Origin: Desulfobacterales bacterium
GTDB taxonomy: Bacteria > Desulfobacterota > Desulfobacteria > Desulfobacterales > JALSRD01
Length of the DNA: 61,120 bases
Direction of reading: 5' to 3'
Assembly (NCBI GenBank): GCA_026984935.1
Contig: JALSRD010000042.1
Location: forward strand, 1 to 61,120
How positions within the stretch are numbered: position 1 is the first letter of the stretch; every line of letters starts with the position of its first letter. Shown here in pieces: positions 35,449 through 44,029 of the stretch. The notes below the pieces were generated by a model. That model saw nothing but the letters and a program-made list of their open reading frames with translations, ran no database searches and had not been told where the DNA came from. The translations under genes and the position numbers were made by a program.

Positions 35449-38400
35449 ATGCGCATGGCAATCCGTGTAATAGTCGCTCTTTTGCTCGGTACAATCTCCA
35501 CCGGCAGCTTGCAGGCCGCCACCGATGTGCCGGCCATCCATGTGCAGGTCGAGACTTTCAGCCTGCAAAACGGCATGCAGTTTCTGGTGGTGGAACGGCA
35601 TGCCAGCCCGCAGGTCGCCTGCCGGCTGGCCATCCGTGCCGGATCGGCCCTGGAAAGCGCTGGCAGCACCGGCATTGCCCACATGCTGGAGCACATGATG
35701 TTCAAGGGTACCAAGAATTTCGGCACCCTCGATTATCGCCGGGACCAGGTGTTGCAGCAAAAGATCGAGGCGGCCTACCAGGTGATCCTGGACGAAGAGA
35801 ACAAACGCCGCCCGGACCGACGCCTGATCAAAGCCAAGCGCGCTGAAATGGCCGACCTGCGCCGCCAGGTGCAGACGATTTACGTGCCGCAGGCCTTTTC
35901 ATCGCAGCTGGGCAAAAACGGTGCCGTGGGCATCAACGCCTTCACCACCAAGGACCAGACCCAGTACGTGGCCTCGGTGCCCTCAGACATGCTCGAACAG
36001 TGGTTTTCGATCATCAGCGAACAGATTTTCGAACCCTCCTGGCGCGAGTTTTACGTCGAGCGCGAGGTGGTTCAGCGCGAGTGGGCTTTTCGCTACGTGA
36101 ACAACCCTGCCGGCGCCGCCTGGCTGGATTTGAACGCCACGGCCTACAGCGCCCATCCCTACCACAACCCGACCATCGGCTGGCCGGCGGACATGGCGCA
36201 CTTCAGCGCCACCGATGCGCGCGGCTTTCACCATACCCACTACAACCCGTCCAACGCCGTGTGCGTGCTGGTGGGCGACATCCGCTTTCAGGAAGTCCGC
36301 AAGCTGGCACGGATCTATTTCGCCCGCTACCCCGCCGGCCGGCGGGCACCGGAACGTGTTACGGCCGAACCGCGGCAACAGGGGCCGCGCCGGCAGATCC
36401 ACTACTTGAAAGGTGCCCGCACACCCCTGGTGCGTATCGCCTACCACGGTGCGCCCATGGGCAGCGATGACTTCTATGCCCTCGACGTGCTGACCATGCT
36501 GCTGGACAGCGGCCGCAGTGCCCGTCTTGCCCAGCATATCGTTGAAAAGGGCCTGGCTGCGCGGGCCTGGGCGGCCAATCCCGACAACCGCTACAGCGGA
36601 CTGTTCATCCTGGGCGGCACGCCCATCGGGCATGCCGCCCAGAAGTCCGCTGCCGGCGGTTCGAAAAGGCAAAAGACGGCCTCCTCACTCGAAGCCTGCC
36701 GCAAGCTGGCTGATATGCTGACGGCGGAAATCAACCGGCTGCGGACCGAAACCGTGTCGGCGGCGGAACTCGCGCGCATCAAGAAGCTCAACCGGCGCGA
36801 CTTCCTGGACCGGCTGCGCAGCAACGAATCGCTGGCCTCCACCCTGGCCACGCTGGAAGTACAGATCGGCTGGCGCTACCTGGAAGGCTACCTCGAACGT
36901 ATCCGGAAAGTCACCGCGCAGCAGGTGCGCCAGGCCGCCATCAAATACCTGACGCCAGAGAACCAGACCCGTGTTTACGTCATCCCCGGTGGCACCCGTG
37001 CGTCAGCACCGCATCCCTATGCCGAGGTCCGCAACCTTGGTTCAGCGGCTGCCGCGCGCTTAAAGCCGCCGGCATCCTTTGCCAACCATTCCATCTATCC
37101 AACGCCCGAAGGATGGCGACATCCCCTGTCATTCGTGCGCCGGCCGAAGAAGGTTGTCTACCCGGCGGCACGCACCTGGCAGAACGCCGGCGCCAGGGTA
37201 TTCTACCTGCCGGACCGCGAACTGCCGCTGGTCGACCTGACACTGCTGATCAGGGCCGGCCGCGTCGATGTGCCGGCAGCCAAGGCCGGTCTGGCCGCCC
37301 TGCTCAACCGGTGCCTGATCCGCGGCGGTACGCGTAGCCACGGACCAAAGGAATTCGCCCTGTTGCTGGACCAAAACGCCATCCGGTTGTCGCTGGATGT
37401 GCGCCGGGAAGAAACGGAGCTGAAACTATCCGTCTTGAAAGACGACTGGCGCAAGGGGCTTGCGCTGCTCGCGGAACTGATCCGCCAGCCGGCCTTCGAT
37501 CCCGACGTGCTGGCGGTTGCACGCCGGCAGGAAATCACGGCGCTGCAGCGCCAGGGAGGCAACGCGCAGACCGTCGCCCACCGCGAACTGATGATCTGGC
37601 ATTTCAAGGGACATCTTTACGGCCGCGACCCGCTGGCCGCATTAAAGACGCTGCCAGACCTGACACGCACGGATCTGATGCACTTCGTGCACACCTATTT
37701 TGTGGCTGCCAACATGGTGGCAGCCGTTGCCGGGGATATCAACCAGCAGGCGGTGCGCCGGGGACTGGAGGCCTTTTTCGCACAGCTTCCCAACGGGCCG
37801 GCGCCGGTGCGCAACCTGCCGCTGCCGCCGGCAACACCGCCGGTCATGACCCTCATCGACAAGCCCGGCCAGGTACAGTCCCAGGTCTTTCTGGCCCTTC
37901 CCGGCATCCGGCGCACCCAGCCCGGATACTGGCAGAACAGGTTGCTCATGGACATCTTCGGCGGCAGCGACTCCCTGTTGTACAAACGCCTGCGCGACGA
38001 CCTGGGCCTGGTGTATTCCACCTGGTTCACCCAGACCTACCGCTGGCAAGCCGGCCTGCTGATCGGGTATATCGGCTGCCGCGCGGACCAAACGGCTGAG
38101 GCCATCGCTCAGACGCTGGCCATCATGCGGGATCTGCGCCGCCATGTACCCCGAACGCTGTTTGCCCAAAAGCGCCTGGATGCGCTGAACAGTTTCGTCT
38201 TCAACGTCGACACGCCGCTGGACCTGACGGAAACCTACGGCCGCTATTTTCTGCGCAAGGAGCCGCTGGACACCCTGGAGCGGATCCAGGATGCTTTTCT
38301 GCACGCCACCGTGCCGGACTTGCAAAAACTGGCTCACAAGCTGCTCGACCCGCACCGAGTGCAAGTTTTTATCGTAACCGACAGACAGACGCCCGTATCT

Positions 38401-38490
38401 GCAAAAAGCGGCGCCACTACCGTGGAAGACGCCCTGAAAACCCTGGCCCGCCGGCTGCAGCTGCCCTTCCGGGAAGCGGTGTTGCGATAA
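35449..38490 (+). CDS. M16-family zinc metallopeptidase, two M16 lobes in one chain
   Basis: About 1013 residues with an N-terminal signal peptide (hydrophobic 8-22, then LQAA). The first lobe has the inverted zinc site 'HMLEH' (His78, Glu81, His82) and a distal Glu in 'YVEREVVQREW' near residue 204, so it should be catalytic. The second lobe (from ~residue 560) has the same fold outline, but the equivalent segment reads 'ALLNRCLIRGG', with no HxxEH, so it is a non-catalytic partner. This is the pitrilysin/insulinase-like arrangement, here exported. It would degrade peptides in the periplasm. ATG at 35449 follows AGGA; the frame is open further upstream. Confidence 0.9.
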   Translation: MRMAIRVIVALLLGTISTGSLQAATDVPAIHVQVETFSLQNGMQFLVVERHASPQVACRLAIRAGSALESAGSTGIAHMLEHMMFKGTKNFGTLDYRRDQVLQQKIEAAYQVILDEENKRRPDRRLIKAKRAEMADLRRQVQTIYVPQAFSSQLGKNGAVGINAFTTKDQTQYVASVPSDMLEQWFSIISEQIFEPSWREFYVEREVVQREWAFRYVNNPAGAAWLDLNATAYSAHPYHNPTIGWPADMAHFSATDARGFHHTHYNPSNAVCVLVGDIRFQEVRKLARIYFARYPAGRRAPERVTAEPRQQGPRRQIHYLKGARTPLVRIAYHGAPMGSDDFYALDVLTMLLDSGRSARLAQHIVEKGLAARAWAANPDNRYSGLFILGGTPIGHAAQKSAAGGSKRQKTASSLEACRKLADMLTAEINRLRTETVSAAELARIKKLNRRDFLDRLRSNESLASTLATLEVQIGWRYLEGYLERIRKVTAQQVRQAAIKYLTPENQTRVYVIPGGTRASAPHPYAEVRNLGSAAAARLKPPASFANHSIYPTPEGWRHPLSFVRRPKKVVYPAARTWQNAGARVFYLPDRELPLVDLTLLIRAGRVDVPAAKAGLAALLNRCLIRGGTRSHGPKEFALLLDQNAIRLSLDVRREETELKLSVLKDDWRKGLALLAELIRQPAFDPDVLAVARRQEITALQRQGGNAQTVAHRELMIWHFKGHLYGRDPLAALKTLPDLTRTDLMHFVHTYFVAANMVAAVAGDINQQAVRRGLEAFFAQLPNGPAPVRNLPLPPATPPVMTLIDKPGQVQSQVFLALPGIRRTQPGYWQNRLLMDIFGGSDSLLYKRLRDDLGLVYSTWFTQTYRWQAGLLIGYIGCRADQTAEAIAQTLAIMRDLRRHVPRTLFAQKRLDALNSFVFNVDTPLDLTETYGRYFLRKEPLDTLERIQDAFLHATVPDLQKLAHKLLDPHRVQVFIVTDRQTPVSAKSGATTVEDALKTLARRLQLPFREAVLR

Positions 38491-38543
38491 AGCCGCTGCA
38501 GGGGCGGAATTTGCAATCGAACCTTCAGCAACGGGGCTACACC

Positions 38544-40004
38544 ATGATACGCAATTGGATCATCGCCTTGTACGCGGCACTGCTCATGACCCTGCTGCCG
38601 GCAGTCAGCGCCGCCGGATTGACCCTGATCACCGAGGAAAATCCGCCCGTCAATTTCACGCAAAACGGCAAACTCACCGGGTTTTCGACCCAAATCGTGC
38701 GGGAAATTTTAAAGCGTCTGGGCCGCAGCGATCCCATCCAGGTGCTGCCCTGGGCACGCGGCTACCAGATGCTGCAGCAAAAACCGGATGTGGTGCTCTT
38801 TTCCACCATCCGCAGCAAGGAGCGGGAGCACCTGTTTAAATGGGCGGGCCCCCTGTGCATCGAGCACTGGGGGTTTTACGCGCGCAGGGATTCCGCCCTG
38901 CGCATCCGATCGCTTGAAGATGCCAAACGCGTGCGTGCCATTGCAACCTACCGCGATGACGCCAAGGAGCAGTTTCTCAAAGCCCACGGCTTCACCAACC
39001 TGGACAGCTCCAATTCACCTTTCAGCAACCTGAAAAAGCTTATGTCCGGACGGGTGGACCTGTGGCTGGACCGCAACATGGGCATGCCCCAGATCGCACG
39101 CCAGGTGGGTGTCGATCCCGGAGACCTGAAGCTCGTTTTTGCCGTCACCAGCGCCGACCTTTACATCGCCTTTTCCAAAGCCATGCCGCCGTCCGTGGTG
39201 GCGGCCTGGCAGCGGACGCTGGACCGGATCAAAGCCGACGGCACTTTCACCCGAATCGCCGCCCACTGGCTGCCGGCGGACAGCATCCCCCCCGATGTCC
39301 ACCCGCCTGCTCCGCCGCTGGCCATTTACACCGAGAATTCTCCGCCCGGAAACTTTCTCGAAAATGGCGTACTAAAAGGATTTGCCGTGGACATCGTGCG
39401 GGAAATCCAGCGCCGCCTGAACCACTCGGGTGTCATCTTCGTCGTTCCCTGGGCACGGGGATACCACCTGGCCCTGACCCGGCCCAACACGGCCCTTTTC
39501 TCGACCACGCGCCTGCCCCAGCGCGAAAAACATTTCAAATGGGTCGGGCCGCTCTACCGGCAGCAATGGAAATTTTACGGCCGGCGCGGCCATGCGCCGG
39601 TTGTCGACTCCATCGAAGCCGCCAAGAAGGTCAAACGCATCGGCACCTACCGCAACGATGCCAAAGAACAGTTCCTGCAGGGCCTTGGATTCGGCAACCT
39701 GGTGCGGGCCAACAAAAACATCAGCAATGTAAGGCACCTGATGGACGGCCGGATCGATCTGTGGGCCAGTTCGGATTTCAATGCCTCTTTCATTGCGCGC
39801 CAGGCCGGTGTGGATCCGCAGCAGATAGAGCCGGTCTATGACTTTCGCAAGGTCGAAAACTACATCGCTTTCTCCCTCCAGACGCCCGATGACCTGGTAT
39901 CCGCCTGGCAGCAGGCGCTGGACCAGGTCAAGGCCGACGGCACCTGCGCCCGGATCGCCGCCAAATGGGATCTGGCGACAAAGAAAGACAATCCATGCCG
40001 ATGA
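38544..40004 (+). CDS. Periplasmic protein with two tandem solute-binding (SBP_bac_3) domains
   Basis: About 486 residues with a signal peptide ending near AVSAA. Residues ~25-255 and ~265-480 are two copies of the same type-3 solute-binding fold. Shared landmarks appear in both: 'PPVNFTQNG.LTGF'/'PPGNFLENG.LKGF', 'PWARGY', 'FSTIR'/'FSTTR', 'FKWAGPL'/'FKWVGPL', and 'TYRDDAKEQFL'/'TYRNDAKEQFL'. No permease or ATPase gene adjoins. Instead the stop overlaps the start of a membrane histidine kinase (ATGA), so a sensory role as an exported ligand-binding subunit is likelier than transport. An upstream TTG at 38511 is a less likely start. Confidence 0.85.
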   Translation: MIRNWIIALYAALLMTLLPAVSAAGLTLITEENPPVNFTQNGKLTGFSTQIVREILKRLGRSDPIQVLPWARGYQMLQQKPDVVLFSTIRSKEREHLFKWAGPLCIEHWGFYARRDSALRIRSLEDAKRVRAIATYRDDAKEQFLKAHGFTNLDSSNSPFSNLKKLMSGRVDLWLDRNMGMPQIARQVGVDPGDLKLVFAVTSADLYIAFSKAMPPSVVAAWQRTLDRIKADGTFTRIAAHWLPADSIPPDVHPPAPPLAIYTENSPPGNFLENGVLKGFAVDIVREIQRRLNHSGVIFVVPWARGYHLALTRPNTALFSTTRLPQREKHFKWVGPLYRQQWKFYGRRGHAPVVDSIEAAKKVKRIGTYRNDAKEQFLQGLGFGNLVRANKNISNVRHLMDGRIDLWASSDFNASFIARQAGVDPQQIEPVYDFRKVENYIAFSLQTPDDLVSAWQQALDQVKADGTCARIAAKWDLATKKDNPCR

Positions 40005-42247
40005 AAACCGGACGCCGCGAACGCCCGCCGTGGCGTTCGATTTCGCGCAACCTGACGCTGAGCCTGCTTTCGATCCTCATCCTGGTCGAAGGTGCGCTGC
40101 TGCTGGTGGTCTACCATAGCCAGTCGCTGGCCATGCTGCGCCAGGTCCAGGTGCGGGCGGACGACTACATCACCAACCTGGGACAGGTGCTGGCCGTACC
40201 CATCTGGGACTTCGACGATGAACAGATCGCCAGGATCGGATCCGGGTTCGCTAAATACGCGCTGGTGGAAAGCATCCGCATCGATGACGCCAGCGGGAAG
40301 ACCCTGTTTGCCGCTCATAAACAGCGGCCCCACGGCAAGATGATCCGCCGCAGCGTCATCATCCGGCACAAAGACCAGATCGTCGGCCGGGCCACGCTGG
40401 AGGTTTCACTGGCGGATTATGCAAAGGATTTGATCTGGCTGCGAAACGTGCTGGCGCTCATTCTGGCCGGTTCTTTTGCAGTCATCCTGATTACCACCGG
40501 TATCCTGCTGCGTGTTTTCATGCGCAAGCCGCTGGCCATCTTGCAAAAACGCATGGACCGTATCGCCAGGGGTGATTTCAGCCAGCCGGTCGATCCTGTC
40601 AGCTATCGTGAATTGGCCGGTATCGCCGGACGCTTTGGCGAAATGGCGCGCAAGATCCAGGCCCGCGAGAACAGTCTGCAGCAGATCAATGCCAAACTAG
40701 GTGCCGAAATCTCCCAGCGCAAACAGGTGGAAAGTGCGCTGCGCCAAAGCGAAGCCCGCTACCGTGCCTTTTTCGAAGAAGACCTCTCCGGCGCCTACAT
40801 TTCCAGGGCCGACGGCACGCTGGTGGCCTGCAACCCGGCTTTTGCGACGATCTTCGGCTTTTCGTCAACGCAGGCAGCCATGCGCATCAACCTGGCAACG
40901 CTTTATCCGCATGCCGCCGACCGGCAGCGCTTCATTGCCCGGCTGAAGGCCGAGAAAAAGCTCGAGCGCTACGAATCCACCATGGTGGGCGCCAATGGCG
41001 ATCCCATCCACATCGTGGAAAACGCGGTGGGGGTTTTTGATAAGCAGGGCAACTTGACGGAGATCAAGGGATACCTTATCGACGTCACCGGCCAGAAGAA
41101 CCTGGAAATGCAGCTTCAGCAGGCTACCAAGATGGAGGCGGTCGGCACGCTGGCCGGTGGTATCGCGCACGATTTCAATAACCTGTTGATGGGCATCGAA
41201 GGGAACATCTCGTTGATGCTGCATGACCTGCCGGCCGGCCACGCTTTTGAGGAACGCCTGCGGCAAATCGAAAAAAACGTGCACAGCGGCGCCAAGCTGA
41301 CATCGCAGCTTCTCGGCTACGCGCGCAAAGGCCGCTACCAGATCAAGCTCATCGACATCAACCGGGTGATTCGGGAGACATCGCAGACTTTTGCCCGGGC
41401 CCGCAAAGAGATCCAGGTGCACCACGACCTGGCCGAAGACCTGCTGGCCATCGAGGCCGATCCGGGCCAAATCGAGCAGGTGCTGCTCAACCTGTTTGTC
41501 AATGCCGCCGACGCCATGCCGACCGGCGGCGACCTGTTTATCGCCACCCGCAACGTCACCGCCGATGACATCCGCGACCGCGTGCCCGCTTCCCGGCCGG
41601 GGCGTTATGTGCTGCTTGAAGTCCGGGATACCGGTATGGGGATGGACCGCAAAACGCGCCAGCGAATTTTCGACCCTTTCTTTACCACCAAGAGCATGGG
41701 CCGTGGCACCGGGCTTGGACTGGCCTCGGTGTACGGCATCGTCAAGGGCCACGACGGACAAATCGAAGTCATCTCGGAAAAGGGCCGGGGGGCCACTTTT
41801 ATCATCTACCTGCCGGCCAGTTCGAAACCGCTTCAGGAAGAAAAAACACCCTCGGGCAAACTGATCAAGGGATCCGAAACCATTTTGCTCATCGATGACG
41901 AGGAAGTGGTCCTGAACGTGGCCTCCAAGATGCTGCAGAGCCTGGGCTACACCGTGCTTTCCGCGGGGGGCGGCCGGGAAGGCGTGTCTCTCTTCCGCCG
42001 GCAGCAAGACATCGTCGACATGGTGATTCTCGATATGATCATGCCTGAGATGAGCGGCAGCGAAGCTTTCGACGCCCTGAAGCGTATCGATCCGACTGTC
42101 AAAGTCCTGCTCTCTTCCGGCTACAGCATTGACGGGCAGGCCGCCCGTATAATGGAACGTGGCTGCAACGGGTTCATTCAAAAGCCGTTCAACCTGGCCA
42201 CCTTGTCTCAAAAAATCCGCACGATCCTGGATCCGCCTTTTCCGTAA
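40001..42247 (+). CDS. Membrane hybrid histidine kinase (HAMP-PAS-HisKA-HATPase-REC)
   Basis: About 748 residues. A membrane helix at ~20-40 and another near 150-170 bound a ~110-residue periplasmic sensor ('VWDFDD'-like 'VPIWDFDDEQIARIG'). HAMP (~170-225), coiled coil, PAS/PAC (~240-355), HisKA with His390 in 'LAGGIAHDFNNLL', HATPase ('VLLNLFVNAADAM', 'DTGMGM', 'GTGLGLASVYGI') and a receiver domain with Asp in 'MVILDMIMP' follow. ATG at 40001 overlaps the stop of the binding-protein gene; ATG at 39995 is an alternative. The pair probably forms one signalling unit. Confidence 0.88.
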   Translation: MKTGRRERPPWRSISRNLTLSLLSILILVEGALLLVVYHSQSLAMLRQVQVRADDYITNLGQVLAVPIWDFDDEQIARIGSGFAKYALVESIRIDDASGKTLFAAHKQRPHGKMIRRSVIIRHKDQIVGRATLEVSLADYAKDLIWLRNVLALILAGSFAVILITTGILLRVFMRKPLAILQKRMDRIARGDFSQPVDPVSYRELAGIAGRFGEMARKIQARENSLQQINAKLGAEISQRKQVESALRQSEARYRAFFEEDLSGAYISRADGTLVACNPAFATIFGFSSTQAAMRINLATLYPHAADRQRFIARLKAEKKLERYESTMVGANGDPIHIVENAVGVFDKQGNLTEIKGYLIDVTGQKNLEMQLQQATKMEAVGTLAGGIAHDFNNLLMGIEGNISLMLHDLPAGHAFEERLRQIEKNVHSGAKLTSQLLGYARKGRYQIKLIDINRVIRETSQTFARARKEIQVHHDLAEDLLAIEADPGQIEQVLLNLFVNAADAMPTGGDLFIATRNVTADDIRDRVPASRPGRYVLLEVRDTGMGMDRKTRQRIFDPFFTTKSMGRGTGLGLASVYGIVKGHDGQIEVISEKGRGATFIIYLPASSKPLQEEKTPSGKLIKGSETILLIDDEEVVLNVASKMLQSLGYTVLSAGGGREGVSLFRRQQDIVDMVILDMIMPEMSGSEAFDALKRIDPTVKVLLSSGYSIDGQAARIMERGCNGFIQKPFNLATLSQKIRTILDPPFP

Positions 42248-42498
42248 TTTGGCACGCTTGCTGACATTTTTTGTGCACCTCAAAAAACCGCACACCGTAA
42301 AGTTCTTATAACCCACCTGATTTCCATCCAATTTCTGAAAGAAAAAAACCGGCACGCCAATTGCTATGACTATGGGTGGCCACAAGGCGGCGGCCTGTAC
42401 GATGCAAACTCTGGCAGTCGACGGACACCAGGAATGTTGATTCAGATGCCCGTCACTTGGCTGATTTACAAAAAAATTCTTTGACAGGAGTTGTTCAT

Positions 42499-42726
42499 AT
42501 GCAGCATGTCCAGCGACAAACCGCCTTCATGACTAAAAAATGCCCCGACTGTATGACCAGCATGCCGGCTGCCGCCCGGCGTTGCCCAACGTGCAAAAAG
42601 CGTCTCGGCGAGATCGACAAACTCGGTTTTGCCAAAAAACCGGTGGACTGGTTCGCCTATGCTTCCACCCTGATCTGGGTTCAGGGGCTGTGCCTGTTTA
42701 TCTGGTGGGCTTTCTTCAAGGCCTGA
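42499..42726 (+). CDS. Small zinc-ribbon protein with C-terminal membrane helix
   Basis: A 75-residue protein. 'CPDCMTSMPAAARRCPTCKKR' style paired CxxC knuckles form a zinc ribbon; residues ~52-72 ('LIWVQGLCLFIWWAFF') are a membrane helix. ATG at 42499 has AGGAG eight bases ahead. Function unknown; such proteins are common as short tail-anchored ribbons. Confidence 0.75.
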   Translation: MQHVQRQTAFMTKKCPDCMTSMPAAARRCPTCKKRLGEIDKLGFAKKPVDWFAYASTLIWVQGLCLFIWWAFFKA

Positions 42727-42806
42727 TCCGGGAAAAAGAAACGCCGGCAGAAATACGGATCCAGGTTTCCAGGTGGCTGCCAAAGACCGGCCCGAGGCCG
42801 GAAAAG

Positions 42807-42830
42807 CGTGCCGGCCGGCATGTTTTTTTT
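42807..42830 (+). terminator. Intrinsic terminator after the zinc-ribbon gene
   Basis: Stem CGTGCC (42807-42812) / GGCATG (42817-42822) with one G-U pair and loop GGCC, directly followed by eight T (42823-42830). Confidence 0.6.
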
Positions 42831-42875
42831 CCTGCCATGCAGCGGGCTGCAGCATACAGAGAATCCCCCGGCGAT

Positions 42876-42966
42876 GATTTCGTAAAAAGTCCGGATTTTC
42901 CGCATACAGCGCTTCTTACCGAAAAGTCTTGAAACCCGCCCGAAACCGGCTTTTTACGCTTCTGTC
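42876..42966. repeat. Imperfect palindromic repeat, copy B
   Basis: A ~91-bp element with inverted ends GTAAAAAGTCCGG (from 42882) and CCGGCTTTTTAC (42946-42957). Same blocks in the same order as 4582-4675, including the central ACCGAAAAGTC and the terminal TTCTGTC, but with diverged loop sequence. Located ~165 bases before the first gene of the hdr cluster. Confidence 0.7.
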
Positions 42967-43017
42967 GCCATCGCCATTTAGCAAGAAAAAGCACCTCTTC
43001 CGCTATTCTCCCGATTG

Positions 43018-43046
43018 TTGACACCAAGTGGTATATGTGTTACCTG
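43018..43046 (+). promoter_or_regulatory. Weak promoter candidate for the hdr cluster
   Basis: TTGACA at 43018-43023 with TACCTG at 43041-43046 (17-base spacer). The -35 is perfect, the -10 poor. Position, ~90 bases before the first small gene, is suitable. Confidence 0.3.
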
Positions 43047-43132
43047 TATTAAGCAAGCGCCGAATGCTGCCTGAAGCATCGGCGCAAGGCCGCAGGTGGT
43101 CTTTACCGAATCCCGCTTTCCGGGAGGTAACC

Positions 43133-43315
43133 ATGGGAAAACAGCCGCAACCCAAAAACGGCATCACAGCACTGCTGAAAAGAGGGCGCCGGACTTTTCG
43201 CGTACCTGAAAACCTGGCGTACTACTCCGAAGAAGACCTCAAAATCGCCGAAAAAAAATTCCTGAGCCTATGCGTTATCGGTGGAAAATGCCATCACCGC
43301 AGCCGGTCCGTGTAA
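43133..43315 (+). CDS. 60-residue unknown protein preceding hdrC
   Basis: Short basic protein beginning at an ATG with an excellent GGGAGGT site seven bases ahead. Residues 10-35 are rich in Arg/Lys ('LLKRGRRTFRVPENLAYYS'), then a helix ('EEDLKIAEKKFLSLC') and a tail 'CVIGGKCHH' with two Cys and two His that could bind a metal. Not recognised. It lies 78 bases before the GTG of hdrC and in the same direction, so it may be a small accessory of the Hdr complex. It could also be a leader peptide. Confidence 0.55.
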   Translation: MGKQPQPKNGITALLKRGRRTFRVPENLAYYSEEDLKIAEKKFLSLCVIGGKCHHRSRSV

Positions 43316-43393
43316 CCGCCCGCGGCACAAAGGTTCCGGCAAAACCGCGATCCGCCGGGCCATCCCGACGGCCGGTGCGAGAGGAGATTTGCC

Positions 43394-44029
43394 GTGGCAG
43401 ACACGCAGCCTAGCGGCCCGAATCCGGCTGTTGCAGACCAGTTTGCCGGACGGCGCCTGATCGAAAGGGGCCACAGCCGCTTTCTGGAGCACACCCAAAA
43501 CGCAACCGGGATCGATATCGGTGCCTGCTACCAGTGCGAACGCTGCACCAATGCCTGTCCGGTGGCCCGGTACATGGACATCAAGCCCCACCAGGTGATC
43601 CGCTACACCCAGCTGGGCTGGCGTGAAGCGCTGATGCATTCCACCACCATCTGGGTGTGCCTGTCCTGCGAAATGTGCACCACGTACTGCCCCAACGCCG
43701 TCGATGTCGCCGGGCTCATCAACCACCTGCGCAACACGGCCGCGCGCCTGCCCATACGCCCCGCGGAAAAAGAGTTGGCCCAGTTTCATCAAATCTTTCT
43801 GGAAGAGCTGCGGCGTTTCGGCCGCGTCAACGAACTCTGGCTGATGGCGACGTTCAATCGCCGGCCGGCCATCCTGAAAAAAAAGCTGAAAGACGGATCG
43901 CTCAAGGAAGATCTATCGCTGGGTTTTAACCTCTGGCGCCGAGGCCGTCTCAAACTGCTGCCGCACCGCTCCAGAGGCATCGGCGAAATCCGGAAGCTGT
44001 ACCGTCACAGGCGCGGAGAATCCGACTGA
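43394..44029 (+). CDS. hdrC: Heterodisulfide reductase-like subunit C (two 4Fe-4S)
   Basis: A 211-residue soluble protein. Two [4Fe-4S] motifs near residues 45 and 88, 'CYQCERCTNACP' and 'CLSCEMCTTYCP', separated by the typical helical linker. GTG at 43394 has GAGGAG seven bases upstream. HdrC relays electrons from the flavoprotein HdrA to HdrB. Its stop overlaps the hdrB start. No membrane helices, so it belongs to the cytoplasmic HdrABC type rather than HdrDE or DsrMK. Confidence 0.9.
   Translation: MADTQPSGPNPAVADQFAGRRLIERGHSRFLEHTQNATGIDIGACYQCERCTNACPVARYMDIKPHQVIRYTQLGWREALMHSTTIWVCLSCEMCTTYCPNAVDVAGLINHLRNTAARLPIRPAEKELAQFHQIFLEELRRFGRVNELWLMATFNRRPAILKKKLKDGSLKEDLSLGFNLWRRGRLKLLPHRSRGIGEIRKLYRHRRGESD

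Larger units (their letters stand above)
42727..43132. other. Intergenic region, 406 bases, with terminator, repeat and promoter-like sites
   Basis: No convincing gene. It contains a perfect hairpin CCGGCC-CGA-GGCCGG (42787-42801), an intrinsic terminator (42807-42830), repeat copy B (42876-42966) and a TTGACA box at 43018. A plus-strand frame from 43028 only becomes credible at its internal ATG at 43133. Confidence 0.65.
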
